Shown here: positions 8,836-19,613 of the stretch, piece by piece
Layout: every line of letters starts with the position of its first letter
Position numbering within the stretch: the first letter of the stretch is position 1
Made by a program: the position numbers and the translations under genes
The notes under the pieces: generated by a model
Seen by the model: only the letters and a program-made list of their open reading frames with translations
Databases searched by the model: none
What the model was told of the DNA's origin: nothing
NCBI RefSeq assembly: GCF_000426645.1
Contig: NZ_AUFT01000020.1
Coordinates: 44,585-108,584 of the forward strand
Direction of reading: 5' to 3'
Length of the DNA stretch: 64,000 nucleotides
Origin: Nakamurella lactea DSM 19367
Lineage (GTDB): Bacteria > Actinomycetota > Actinomycetes > Mycobacteriales > Nakamurellaceae

Positions 8836-10106
8836 CACCCACAGCGTCGTCAGCCTCGCTGTCGAAGACCGATCCAACGGATGCGCCGCCGAGCATGTGG
8901 CGTCAGCCGAAAGCGGTGTGGGCGGTGGCTTTCGCCTGCGTGATCGCCTTCATGGGGATCGGCCTGGTGGACCCGATCCTCAAGCCGATCGCCGGGCAAC
9001 TCAACGCCAGCGCCTCGCAGGTGTCGCTGCTGTTCACCAGCTACATGGTGGTGATGGCCGTGGCCATGCTGATCACCGGCTGGGTGTCCAGCCGGCTGGG
9101 CGCCAAGAACACCCTGCTGCTCGGCCTCGCGGTGATCATCGTCGGCTCGGTGCTGGCCGGGGCCAGTGGCTCGATCACCGGCATCATCGGCTGGCGCGGG
9201 CTCTGGGGTCTGGGCAATGCGCTGTTCGTGGCCACCGCGCTGTCCACCATCGTGGCGTCCGCCAAGGGCTCTGTCGGTCAGGCGATCATCCTGTACGAGG
9301 CCGCGTTGGGTGTCGGCATCGCGGTCGGACCGCTGATCGGCGGCCTGCTCGGCAACATCTCCTGGCGCGGCCCGTTCTTCGGCGTCGGGGTGCTGATGGC
9401 GATCGCGCTGGTCGTCACCACCTTCCTGCTCCCGGCGACGCACATCAAGCCGAAACCGATCCGGCTGGGTGATCCGTTCCGGGCGCTCAAGCATCAGGGA
9501 CTGCTCACCGTCGCGATCACCGCGCTGCTGTACAACTTCGGTTTCTTCACCCTGCTCGCCTTCACCCCGTTCGTGCTGAACATGAGCGCGATCAGGATCG
9601 GCCTGATCTTCTGTGGCTGGGGCATCGCGCTGGCCATCACCTCGGTCTTCGTCGCGCCGAGACTGCAGGCACGATTCGGCAGCCTGCCCTCGGTGGTCGG
9701 CGCATTGACCGGGCTCAGCGTGGTGCTGGCGGCGATGGCGATCTTCACCGACAACAACCCGGCACTGATCGTCTGTGTGGTCGTCGGCGGTCTGTTCCTG
9801 GGGATCAACAACACCCTCGTCACCGAGATCGTGATGAAGGTGGCGCCGGTGGAACGCCCGGTCGCGTCGGCGGCCTACAGCTTCGTCCGGTTCGGCGGCG
9901 GGGCGATCGCCCCGTGGCTGGCCGGAAAGCTCGGCGAAGAGGTGAGCCCGCATCTGCCGTTCTGGGTCGGGGCCGGCGCGGTGTTGTTGGGCGCTCTGCT
10001 GTTGGTGGTGCGGCGGCGGCTGTTCGCGAACGTCGACGTCGAGCACATGGTCCCCCCGGCCGATTCTCAGGAAGAGGCCGAGGACCTCACCCTCGCCGAC
10101 TCCTGA
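8832..10106 (+). CDS. MFS drug/metabolite exporter, 12 membrane segments
   Basis: 424-aa inner-membrane antiporter. Twelve hydrophobic segments can be counted, with a central hydrophilic loop around HIKPKPIRLGDPFRALKHQ. The loop 2-3 motif is GWVSSRLGAKNTLLLG, a variant of the MFS G-x-x-x-D-R-x-G-R-R signature with Ser in place of Asp; GVGIAVGPLIGGLLG in segment 5 is the motif C of proton-coupled exporters (DHA1). Coupled to the upstream MarR gene by an ATGA overlap, so expression should be ligand-induced. The cytoplasmic C-tail is acidic. The substrate cannot be read from sequence; a toxic compound or an end product is likely. A strong hairpin ends the operon. Confidence 0.88.
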   Translation: MTPTASSASLSKTDPTDAPPSMWRQPKAVWAVAFACVIAFMGIGLVDPILKPIAGQLNASASQVSLLFTSYMVVMAVAMLITGWVSSRLGAKNTLLLGLAVIIVGSVLAGASGSITGIIGWRGLWGLGNALFVATALSTIVASAKGSVGQAIILYEAALGVGIAVGPLIGGLLGNISWRGPFFGVGVLMAIALVVTTFLLPATHIKPKPIRLGDPFRALKHQGLLTVAITALLYNFGFFTLLAFTPFVLNMSAIRIGLIFCGWGIALAITSVFVAPRLQARFGSLPSVVGALTGLSVVLAAMAIFTDNNPALIVCVVVGGLFLGINNTLVTEIVMKVAPVERPVASAAYSFVRFGGGAIAPWLAGKLGEEVSPHLPFWVGAGAVLLGALLLVVRRRLFANVDVEHMVPPADSQEEAEDLTLADS

Positions 10107-10135
10107 CCGGATCAGGGCGCGGTTGTCCCCCTGGA

Positions 10136-10181
10136 GGCGTAGCGGGGTTGTCCCGCTCGGGCGGGACAACCCCGCTACGCC
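10136..10181. terminator. Bidirectional terminator, 21-bp perfect stem
   Basis: Arms 10136-10156 and 10161-10181 are exact inverted copies with a TCGG loop. No U-tract follows on the + strand, as usual for actinomycete I-type terminators. It sits between the converging MFS (+) and soxR (-) genes and overlaps the last bases of soxR, so it can serve both. Confidence 0.88.
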
Positions 10182-10648
10182 TTGGTGGGGGCGCGGCGCA
10201 ACAGCGCAGGCAGCAGGGTCGCTCCCGGCGCCCGGTCGCTGCCGGCCCCCACATCGTTCGGGTTGGAGAAGGCGCAGCGTTGCAACGACAGGCAACCGCA
10301 GCCGATGCACGAGGTCAACCCGTCACGGAGGCGTTCGAGTGCGGCGATCTGCTGGTCGAGTCGACCCCGCCAGTGCTGCGAGATCCGCTCCCAGTCCGCC
10401 TTGTTCGGGGTGCGGTTGTCGGGCAGCTTGGCCAGTTCGACCCTGATCTCGTCCAGGCTCAGGCCGACGTTGCTGGCCGCCCGGATGAAGGCCAGCCGAC
10501 GTAACACGTTGCGTTCGAACCGGCGCTGGCCACCGGAGTTCCGGACGGCGTGGATCAACCCCTGGCTCTCGTAGTACCGCAGGGCTGACGCGGCGAACCC
10601 GCTGCGGGCCGCCACCTCGCCGACCCCGAGCATGTCCATGGTGTGCAC
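10175..10648 (-). CDS. soxR: SoxR, redox-sensing MerR-family regulator
   Basis: 157-aa activator with an N-terminal MerR helix-turn-helix (LGVGEVAARSGFAASALRYYE), a dimerisation coiled coil and the [2Fe-2S] cluster motif CIGCGCLSLQRC, whose spacing C-x2-C-x-C-x5-C is diagnostic for SoxR. The GTG at 10648 is chosen because GAGGAG lies 6 nt upstream; ATG at 10639 or 10687 are alternatives. Oxidation of the cluster by redox-active small molecules would switch on the divergent SDR-QueA-like operon through the dyad at 10687-10706. In actinomycetes SoxR responds to phenazine- or quinone-like compounds and controls reductases, which fits the adjacent SDR. Confidence 0.93.
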   Translation of the reverse strand: MHTMDMLGVGEVAARSGFAASALRYYESQGLIHAVRNSGGQRRFERNVLRRLAFIRAASNVGLSLDEIRVELAKLPDNRTPNKADWERISQHWRGRLDQQIAALERLRDGLTSCIGCGCLSLQRCAFSNPNDVGAGSDRAPGATLLPALLRRAPTKA

Positions 10649-10680
10649 GAGAAGCTCCTCGAAAGAATGTTGTCCGACCC

Positions 10681-10711
10681 TTGACATGAAGTTGACTTCA
10701 ACTTCAACACT
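10681..10711 (+). promoter_or_regulatory. SoxR-type promoter: TTGACA, 19-bp spacer with dyad, AACACT
   Basis: A -35 box TTGACA (10681-10686) and a -10 box AACACT (10706-10711) are 19 bp apart, the over-long spacing that MerR-family activators correct by twisting DNA. The spacer holds a 9-bp dyad, TGAAGTTGA-CT-TCAACTTCA (10687-10706). The SDR start codon is 7 nt past the -10 box, so the transcript should be leaderless. The dyad is also just upstream of soxR, allowing autoregulation. The half-sites are not identical to those of the enterobacterial SoxR box. Confidence 0.88.
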
Positions 10712-10718
10712 GGCGGAC

Positions 10719-11462
10719 ATGAGTGGAAACGTCAAGCAGGGCAGGAACGGAAACCAACGGGCCGAGGAACCGGTGGCACTGATCACCGGCGGGTCGGCCG
10801 GCCTCGGTCGGGCGTTGGCCACCGGATTGGCGGCCGCGGGCTGGACCGTGGTGACCGACGCCCGCGGCCCGGGCCGGCTGGCCGAGCTGATCGCCACGCA
10901 TCCCGACCGGCTGAACGGCATCGTCGGCGACGTCGGCGACCCCGACCACCGACAGGCCTTGGCCGCCGAGGTCCGCCGGTTGGGCCGGCTAGACCTGCTG
11001 GTCCACAACGCCAGTTCGCTCGGCCCGGTGCCGTTGCGGCCGCTGCGGGAGCTCGGGGCCGACCAGCTGCGGGCGGTCTGGGCCACCAACGTCGACGCCC
11101 CGCTCGCGCTGACCCAGTTGCTGCTCGAACCGCTGCTGGCCTCAGACGGGGTGCTGCTGTCCATCTCGTCTGACGCCGCTCTCGAGCACTACCAGGGCTG
11201 GGGAGGGTACGGCGCGAGCAAGGCGGCCCTGGATCACCTCACCCTGACTTTCGGCACCGAATCGCCGCTCACCGCCTACGCGGTGGATCCGGGTGACATG
11301 CGTACCCAGATGCACCAGGACGCCTTCCTCGGCGAGGACATCTCGGACCGGCCGCTGCCGGAGACGGTGGTACCGCAGCTGCTGGCACTGCTGGCCGCGC
11401 GCCCACCCTCGGGTCGATACCGAGCGGCGGACATCGCGGCGGCACCGGGACGGGTGAGCTGA
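10719..11462 (+). CDS. SDR-family NAD(P)-dependent oxidoreductase, SoxR target
   Basis: 247-aa short-chain dehydrogenase/reductase. Cofactor motif TGGSAGLG at about residues 26-33, the structural HNAS motif near residue 100, and the catalytic Ser plus YxxxK as YGASK. Start is the ATG 10719, which lies 7 nt after a -10 box and has no ribosome-binding site. The gene faces soxR across a MerR-type promoter, so it is likely induced by redox-cycling compounds and may reduce a quinone-like or carbonyl toxicant. Its stop is 1 nt from the ATG of the QueA-like gene, so the two are co-translated. The substrate is unknown. Confidence 0.87.
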   Translation: MSGNVKQGRNGNQRAEEPVALITGGSAGLGRALATGLAAAGWTVVTDARGPGRLAELIATHPDRLNGIVGDVGDPDHRQALAAEVRRLGRLDLLVHNASSLGPVPLRPLRELGADQLRAVWATNVDAPLALTQLLLEPLLASDGVLLSISSDAALEHYQGWGGYGASKAALDHLTLTFGTESPLTAYAVDPGDMRTQMHQDAFLGEDISDRPLPETVVPQLLALLAARPPSGRYRAADIAAAPGRVS

Positions 11463-11463
11463 A

Positions 11464-12549
11464 ATGGCCGCGCTGCTGCTGCCGACGACCCGGTTCGCCG
11501 AGCCCGACGAGCTCACCGCACCCGGCCCGCCGGAGAGCCGCGGGCTGGCCAGGGACGCGGTGCGTATGTTGGTCGCGCGGGGCGGGGATGACGGCCCGGC
11601 TGCAGAACCGGAGATCCGCCACCTGCGGTTCCGGGAGCTACCGGACCAACTCCGGTCCGGAGATCTGTTGGTGGTCAACGACTCGGCGACGATCGCTGCC
11701 GAGGCCGACGGTCTGCTCGCCCGCCACGGACCGATCGTCGTGCACGCCGCCACCGCGTTGGATGACGGCAGTTGGGTGCTCGAGCTGCGCACCGCACCGG
11801 ATGCCGCCGAACCGATCCTGGACGCCCATCGCGGTGAACGGCTGACCGTCGCCGACCTGCAGGCAACCCTGCGGGAGCCCTACCCGCGGCCGGACTCGTC
11901 ACCCACCGGTTCCGGGAACCGGTTGTGGCGCACCGACATCGACGGCGATCTGGGCGCGGCACTGCTCGCCGAGGGCAGACCCATCAGCTACGGCTACCTG
12001 GATCGGCGATATCCGCTGGACGACTACCAGACACTGTTCGGCGACCGTCCCGGGAGCGTCGAGATGCCGTCCGCCGGGCGTCCGTTCACCCGGCGACTGG
12101 TCAACGCGGTGGCAGCGCACGGCATCGGTATCGCCACCATCACCCTGCATACCGGGGTGTCGTCCCAGGACGTCGGCGAAGGACCGCAGGCCGAGCGGTT
12201 CGAGGTTTCGGCCGCCACCGCGCGCCAGGTCGCGGCAACCCGGCGGGACGGTGGACGAGTGGTCGCCGTCGGCACCACCGTCACCCGCGCGCTGGAGTCC
12301 GCGGTCGCCGCGGACGGCCGGATCGGTCCGGCAGGGGGCTGGACCGATCGGGTGATCACCCCGGACGACCCGCCGCGGGTGGTGGACGGACTGATCACCG
12401 GTTGGCACAACCCGCAGGCTTCGCATCTGCTGTTGGTGGAAGCGGTCGCGGGGGCCGCGCTGACCCAGGCCGCCTACGACGCCGCGGTGGCAGGCGGTTA
12501 CCTCTGGCACGAATTCGGTGACTCCGCGCTGCTGTTGCCGACGCGGTGA
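11464..12549 (+). CDS. Divergent QueA-like S-adenosylmethionine ribosyltransferase-isomerase homologue
   Basis: 361-aa protein related to QueA, which transfers the ribosyl part of S-adenosylmethionine to 7-aminomethyl-7-deazaguanine in tRNA to make epoxyqueuosine. Shared blocks are LRSGDLLVVNDSATI, RPISYGYLDRRYPLDDYQTLF and GSV-x-x-P-x-AG. Two conserved QueA blocks differ: the usual AGLHF reads AGRPF (conserved His lost) and the LHVGxGTF block reads LHTGVSSQD. The gene is translationally coupled to the SoxR-controlled SDR. No other queuosine gene (tgt, queF, queG) is in this window. The family is clear, but activity as a true QueA is doubtful; it may be a neofunctionalised paralog acting on another substrate under redox control. 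Confidence 0.78.
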   Translation: MAALLLPTTRFAEPDELTAPGPPESRGLARDAVRMLVARGGDDGPAAEPEIRHLRFRELPDQLRSGDLLVVNDSATIAAEADGLLARHGPIVVHAATALDDGSWVLELRTAPDAAEPILDAHRGERLTVADLQATLREPYPRPDSSPTGSGNRLWRTDIDGDLGAALLAEGRPISYGYLDRRYPLDDYQTLFGDRPGSVEMPSAGRPFTRRLVNAVAAHGIGIATITLHTGVSSQDVGEGPQAERFEVSAATARQVAATRRDGGRVVAVGTTVTRALESAVAADGRIGPAGGWTDRVITPDDPPRVVDGLITGWHNPQASHLLLVEAVAGAALTQAAYDAAVAGGYLWHEFGDSALLLPTR

Positions 12550-12555
12550 CGCTGA

Positions 12556-14751
<2,196 letters not shown>

Positions 14752-14818
14752 AGATTTGCGGACGCCTGGCACAGCCTCTTGAGCGCCCAACGCGTCGACC
14801 GTGAATCGAACGATCGCT

Positions 14819-15382
14819 CTATCGAATCGCGGTGACGGCTCCGTCTCGTACTGTGGCCGTGGCCATGAGCAAAGTGTATTCTTCGTCGGCTCCGACAGTA
14901 ACTCTCAACTTGACTGCGAAATCGTAGTCGCCATTGGTCAAACTCTGCCCGCCGCAGTCGAGTGGGATTGCTCCGACCTCCACAACGCCGACGGTACCCG
15001 GCCGCAGGGTGACGTCAGGCAACTCGATCGCAGGAGTGCCGGCGAAGCCGACGATCCGTGCACCGTTCACGAACGCGGCATCGACGATGCCCGGGGCGGT
15101 GATCGACTGATCCGAGTCGTTGCGCAGATTCATCGCAATGCCGAGCCTGGACAAGGAGTACGTTGCCGACACGTCCAATTCGACAGCCGAGGGAAGCGGG
15201 CCACCGCACATCAGCAGCTCCCCATTCCACGGTTCGCTTGTCGTCGTGGACTGTTGCGGCGAGTTCGCTCGTGTTATGAGGACGACGACGACGGCAGCAA
15301 CGAGTACTGCGGCGCCAATCGGCAACCACATTCGCCGTCCTGTGAATCGAACTCCTGGTTCCTTGTTTGGACTGTCGGTCAT
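14819..15382 (-). CDS. Unknown membrane-anchored protein
   Basis: 187 aa. Residues ~18-38 form one hydrophobic segment (WLPIGAAVLVAAVVVVLI) preceded by Arg residues, so the protein is probably anchored with the rest outside. The exposed part contains two cysteines (LMCGGPLP, PLDCGGQ) that may pair and beta-rich sequence resembling an immunoglobulin-like or DUF4352-like extracellular domain; no family is claimed. ATG 15382 is chosen: GGAGG lies 11 nt upstream; an in-frame GTG at 15391 is too close to it. Base composition is visibly more A+T-rich than in the flanking genes and the mycobacterial gene order has nothing here, so it belongs to an insertion. Confidence 0.6.
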   Translation of the reverse strand: MTDSPNKEPGVRFTGRRMWLPIGAAVLVAAVVVVLITRANSPQQSTTTSEPWNGELLMCGGPLPSAVELDVSATYSLSRLGIAMNLRNDSDQSITAPGIVDAAFVNGARIVGFAGTPAIELPDVTLRPGTVGVVEVGAIPLDCGGQSLTNGDYDFAVKLRVTVGADEEYTLLMATATVRDGAVTAIR

Positions 15383-15532
15383 TCGTATCACATCCTCCCG
15401 GCGTCCTCTGGTATGAAGTGAGAGACTGTTGAAATAATGCTATCCTATGATAGCTTCGTTTACGACGGACACACTCGCCGCCTTCATTATGACTCTGCGA
15501 AACGTGCGACGACGGGTTTCGTGAATTGTCGT

Positions 15533-16352
15533 TTAGTTCAAGTCGACGTGTAATGCTGCAAGGGCTGTGTCGAGTCGCGAACCTACCATATACTGTCCTA
15601 GCTGCCCGGTAACGCAGCCGTTTACTTCATTCACGATGGCTGAAACAACCGCATACCCCGCGCCTGCGATGTACACCGGTCCGCCGCTATCGCCGTGTCA
15701 CGCTTTGAGAGTCCAGTCTGTATAGGCCTTTCCGAATTGTTCGTACCATTTCCCCAAGACGCTGTATTGGTCAGGTGGACGATCCCGTAGTCCTGACCCT
15801 TCGACGGAATATATATCGATTTGTGACTCTTTCCGAGCAGTCGTTGAACAAGATCCGACAACCGTAGACCGTACTTCGAATCAACGTCGCCGGACGTGGT
15901 GCAATGCCCGGCCGAGAGAATGTATGGCATATTGTCAGTCACGCTATGGACCATAAAGCCACCTGAGCAACCAGACATCCAGATGCCGCCCCTGAACGGA
16001 CTGGTACAGGTAAGGTGGCCGAGGGTCGTATTGCACGTCGCGGGTTGAACAGAGACTCCAAGCACTGTGACACTGGGAAAGTCTCCGACAGCGTCCATCG
16101 ACGCCTGCACCTGATCGGGCCGGACGCGGACCTCTAGTTGGTTCGTTTCCTGAAGGAATGCACTGCTGATAGGAGTTATCTGGACGGACTCAAGGGCCGC
16201 ATTCACGAGCGTGCTGTCGCTGGGGCTTCCGCCACTCCCGATTCCAGGCCGGCGGCCTGTGCGTCCGACTGGCTCAGTGCTGCCGTGAGGAGCAGGATCG
16301 CCGCACCCGCGACAACAGTTCGCAACTGCCGCGTTAGAGACAACCTGAACAT
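15533..16352 (-). pseudogene. Secreted trypsin-like serine protease (streptogrisin/S1E type), two frameshifts
   Basis: On the - strand from ATG 16352 (GGAGG 6 nt upstream) a signal peptide is readable: MFRLSLTRQLRTVVAG, a hydrophobic core AAILLLTAAL and AQA. Near 16220-16250 the frame must shift to continue into a propeptide-like stretch (LEVRVRPDQVQASMDAV) and the mature domain. There the catalytic His is in LSAGHC and the Asp in DYGIV. Near 15697-15700 a second single-base shift is needed to reach GDSGGPVYIAGAGYAVVSAI, which holds the catalytic Ser; the rejoined frame stops at 15533. All three catalytic residues survive, but in different frames. Either two assembly errors or a decayed gene; the adjacent transposase remnant and atypical base composition favour decay. 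Confidence 0.75.
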
Positions 16353-16785
16353 GTTGGCCTCCGATACCGATACGGATCAATCGGGCGCGTTCACTGGCAG
16401 TGAATGCGCTGAACACTAGTCTGCTTCGATGATTGCCAACGGCAACTGTTGCAGAATCGTTATGTATTTTGGCCACTCGGAGACAGGCCAGGATGTTGGT
16501 GAGGGTTTCGCGACCCTGCCCTGGTGTAGTGAAAGCGCCTGTCCCGCAACAGATAGTGGACCTTGCGAGGGGTGCCAAGCCGTCGAGGGAACGCAATCGG
16601 CGATTTCTTCGCAGGTCACCGAGGTGTTGGCGGATACCTGGGGCGGGACGTGGGCGCACGAGCTGGCTCGGGTGCTCGCCGATCTGGCGGCGCAGTCCCC
16701 GACGGGACGGATTGTGAGTCCGGGATCGGCCAGTCGGAGGGCTGGTACAGGCCGGTCGCGTCAGTGACTACGACGGGGGCAGCTT
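16353..16785. other. Intergenic stretch without a recognisable gene
   Basis: Short overlapping frames occur on both strands, but none shows a family motif, a ribosome-binding site and codon bias together. The stretch lies between the decayed protease and the transposase remnant and is probably debris of the same insertion. Confidence 0.5.
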
Positions 16786-17064
16786 TTGGATCGCCGCGCG
16801 GCACGGGAGCCTGACGGAACCTTGATGCTGGACGATGGCACCGCGGTGGAAACGGGGGCGGGCAAGCTCCACCTAGACTCCGTGCTGGACATGTCCTCGA
16901 GGCGGATCGTCGGGCTCGCTGTCGGCGAGCACCCCGGCGCCGAGCTGACCTACGGGGCGCCGTTGATGCCGGTAGCGGTACGCGGGGGAAAGAGGCCATC
17001 GCCGGAGTGATCATGCACACCGATCAGGCCATCGGGCTCACCATCGACACAGCCGCCAGAGACC
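16786..17064 (+). pseudogene. IS3-family transposase (OrfB, DDE integrase core) remnant
   Basis: A fragment of the rve/DDE catalytic core is readable: DDGTAVETGAGKLHLDSVLD, SRRIVGLAVGEH, then MPVAVRGGK, and after a one-base deletion near 16990 EAIAGVIMHTDQ. The first Asp and the HTDQ Asp of the catalytic triad are visible; the third acidic residue, the N-terminus and OrfA are missing, and the sequence after HTDQ no longer resembles a transposase. No terminal inverted repeats could be found. It marks an old insertion event in the ligA-ACT interval that is contiguous in mycobacteria. Confidence 0.75.
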
Positions 17065-17250
17065 TGCACTGGTCTATCTCCACCGAGTCCCACATCGAGC
17101 CTGGCCACTCCTCGGACCGCGAGAAGATCACCTACCGCGACTACCTCGCAAACGAACGGACTGCGGGTTGTCAAGATAGGAGCATCCGTCGATTGCGAAG
17201 AGCCCAAACCGCTGGCGACCGCAGGTGTCAATCGCCTGAACGAATATTCC

Positions 17251-18681
17251 TCAACTCCCTCCCGTAGTCTTGCCCAGCTCCGGAGCCTGCGCCTGCAGCT
17301 GAGCCAGCCGCGCCGGGTCCTGAACCTCCATCCAGGCGATCAGATCGCGGAACGGCACGCATTCGGTGTCTGCCTTGCCGCAGGTCTCCTGGACGAACTT
17401 GCCGATGGCGTCGGAGTAGGCGTTATTGTTCCACTGGTTGAAGTGGTTGCCGAGGATCAGCGGCGCCCGGTTGCCGTTGAAGGTGTCGTTGTACATGTCG
17501 TTGTAGGTGGCGACCACCTGGTCCATGTCCTTCTGCGACTGTTCTTTGCTGGGCAGGCCGTCGACGCCGGCCTTCTCCTGGCTGTAATAGAAGTTGTAGT
17601 CCATGGTGATCTGCACGTGCTGGGTGCGCTGACTCGGATCCAGATCCGTGTTGCCGGTGATGGTGCCGTGCATCGGGTATTCGGCCATCCCGATCTGCCA
17701 GATCTTGTTGGTCGGCGACTGGGTGGGCCAGGAGATGCCGCGCCGGGTGAACGACGAGTCGTAGATCATGTTGTGCTGCGCCAGCGCGGGGAACAGGTCC
17801 TCGATGTGGCCCTCCAGGCAGGGCGTCCGCTCGCCGCGGATGTCGTTCTTCGTCACCTTCAGCGTCGGCAGTTGCTGAGTCGGATTGTTCGCCTTGTAGT
17901 TCTTGATGAGCGCGAAGAACTGATCGAGTTCGGTGTTCCAGTCGGCCGCCGTCCAGCTGTCGCCTCCGCCGGCTCCGCAGAAGTGCCCGTTGAAGTGCGT
18001 CCCGACCTCGTTGCCGATGTCCAGCGAATGGTTCAGGTCGTTGATCTCCACCGGCAGATCGGCCGGCAGGTTCCAGTTGATGTCCGAGGCGCCCGGCTGA
18101 TGACCCGGTCCCTGGTAGTGGTCCTTGGTCGCTTCGGTGAGCATGTAAGTGCCGGACAGAAACCCGGTGAATCGGAACGGCACCTTCTTCGCCATGTCGA
18201 ACCAGTACTGCCACTTCTCGTCCCAGCCGACGCCGTCGAAGCTGACGACGATGAACTGCGGCGGCTTCTCGCCCGCCTTGAGCTTCGTCGGCACGAATCC
18301 GTCGGGCAGCGCGACACCGTCCTTCGGGTGGTCGAAACTGCCGGTGCCGGCCGGGCCGGCGGACGATGACGTCGCCGTCGTCGGGCCGGTGGCGCTCGAC
18401 GGTGCCGTCGAGGTGCCGCTCGTCCCAGTACCCGAACTGCTCCCTGCGGTCGAGCTGCCGGCTCCGTCGGCGGAGCCGGAGGTCGCCGACCCGCCCGAGG
18501 CCGACGACGATTGGACGGGTCTGCCGTTGGCGTCCTCGCTGGGTGCCGCGTTCGTCGGCGCGACGGTGACGTTGCTCGTCACGGTCACCGGCGCAGCGCT
18601 GTCCGACGACGAGCAGGCGCCTGCCAACAGTGCGGTCGATACGCCGACCGCGACGGCCAACATCCTGGTGCGAGAACGCAC
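17251..18681 (-). CDS. Secreted lipoprotein with polysaccharide-deacetylase-like domain
   Basis: 476 aa. The GTG at 18681 has GGAG 8 nt upstream and gives a lipoprotein signal peptide: basic MRSRTR, hydrophobic core and lipobox LLAGAC at about residue 23. A ~100-residue Ser/Thr/Gly-rich linker follows, then a globular domain starting at QFIVVSFDGVGWDEK. SFDG resembles the first NodB motif (TFDD) with one acidic residue retained, and EVGTHFNGHFC matches the second (H-x3-H) motif; TRRGISWP and AEYPMHGTI would be later strands. So it is probably an extracytoplasmic deacetylase or an inactive relative tethered to the membrane. Cysteines in HFCGAG, TPCLEG, ETCGK and TECVP suggest disulfides. Substrate, possibly peptidoglycan or a capsule glycan, is unknown. 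Confidence 0.72.
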   Translation of the reverse strand: MRSRTRMLAVAVGVSTALLAGACSSSDSAAPVTVTSNVTVAPTNAAPSEDANGRPVQSSSASGGSATSGSADGAGSSTAGSSSGTGTSGTSTAPSSATGPTTATSSSAGPAGTGSFDHPKDGVALPDGFVPTKLKAGEKPPQFIVVSFDGVGWDEKWQYWFDMAKKVPFRFTGFLSGTYMLTEATKDHYQGPGHQPGASDINWNLPADLPVEINDLNHSLDIGNEVGTHFNGHFCGAGGGDSWTAADWNTELDQFFALIKNYKANNPTQQLPTLKVTKNDIRGERTPCLEGHIEDLFPALAQHNMIYDSSFTRRGISWPTQSPTNKIWQIGMAEYPMHGTITGNTDLDPSQRTQHVQITMDYNFYYSQEKAGVDGLPSKEQSQKDMDQVVATYNDMYNDTFNGNRAPLILGNHFNQWNNNAYSDAIGKFVQETCGKADTECVPFRDLIAWMEVQDPARLAQLQAQAPELGKTTGGS

Positions 18682-18926
18682 GCGATCACTCCTTCTCCCC
18701 GGCCGGGCGATGGCCCGGCCGCGGAATCCTGTGGATTTCCCCGACGGTGACAGGACGTCCCGGGACCGCCCGAGGTTGCCTGCGAAGATCCATCCCGCTC
18801 CGCCCCGCCCGTCCATCTTGCGCCTCCGGCCGGTGGCGGGCCGGTCCCACACGCACAGCAGCCGCACAGACTGCGACCGGCGTCACATCCAGCGGCGCGA
18901 TGAGGCACACCCGGGGGAGCCAGCCG

Positions 18927-19613
18927 TCAGCTGCGGTCCCAGCGGTGCAACGCCGGTGCCCGGCCGGAGATGACCGCGGCCAGCATGCCCAGATGGGCGA
19001 GCTTGGCGATCTCCGTGCGGCGAAGGACCGGCCCGCCGGGCCGGCCGACAATGACGCAGACATCGGCCGACCCGATCGGCGCTGCGGCCAACTCGGTGCC
19101 GACCATTCGCCACGACTCCGGCACCCAGTGATCGTCGGCGTCGAGTTCGGTGGCTCGGGTCAGCGGTGCCCAGCCGGGCACCACGCCCGCGAAGTCCGGC
19201 GCCCCGCCGCCGGTGGCCAGTACCTCGACCTCGCCGGACAGCGGCGCCTTCACCACCGCCGCCCAACCGACCCGCAACACATCGGGCAGCAGCTCGGCGA
19301 GAGTCTCGACGGCGTGGTCCGGATCGGCGGCAATGGCCTCGACCATCTCCCATTCGCGGTGCGAATCGGCAACTCCGGGGTCGGGGCGCACCGAATCGAC
19401 CCGCACCCCGGGGACCGATTCGGCCGCGGTGATCAGCGCATCGGCCGCCCGGCTGCGCGGCAATTCGACCACCAGGTCGTCGACGGCCCGCCCGCCCGCC
19501 CGTTCGACGACGTCCATCGCCAGGATGTCGGCGTCGATGGTGCCCAGCGCGGTCGCGACAGCGCCCAGGGCGCCCGGCCGGTCGGGGAGCTCGACGCGCA
19601 TCAGATAGGACAC
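18927..19613 (-). CDS. ACT-domain protein (Rv3013-like)
   Basis: 228-aa cytoplasmic protein with an N-terminal ACT domain: YLMRVELPDRPGALGAVATALG..DADILAMDVVE, the usual amino-acid-sensing fold. The C-terminal half has a looser GAF-like pattern (VLRVGWAAVVK, VCVIVGRPGGP). The GTG at 19613 has GGGAG 8 nt upstream and starts just before the ACT domain; an upstream in-frame start at 19700 would add an Arg/Ala-rich tail without support. It lies between ligA and gatC as in mycobacteria. No catalytic motif is visible, so a regulatory role sensing an amino acid is the best inference. Confidence 0.8.
   Translation of the reverse strand: MSYLMRVELPDRPGALGAVATALGTIDADILAMDVVERAGGRAVDDLVVELPRSRAADALITAAESVPGVRVDSVRPDPGVADSHREWEMVEAIAADPDHAVETLAELLPDVLRVGWAAVVKAPLSGEVEVLATGGGAPDFAGVVPGWAPLTRATELDADDHWVPESWRMVGTELAAAPIGSADVCVIVGRPGGPVLRRTEIAKLAHLGMLAAVISGRAPALHRWDRS

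Noticed and set aside
8850..10310. A 486-codon frame on the - strand
   Set aside because: His/Asp/Gln/Arg-rich shadow of the MFS transporter gene.
16433..16767. Overlapping + strand frames considered as transposase OrfA or the N-terminal part of OrfB
   Set aside because: No helix-turn-helix or IS3 OrfA pattern is readable in any of the three frames; left as unassigned debris.
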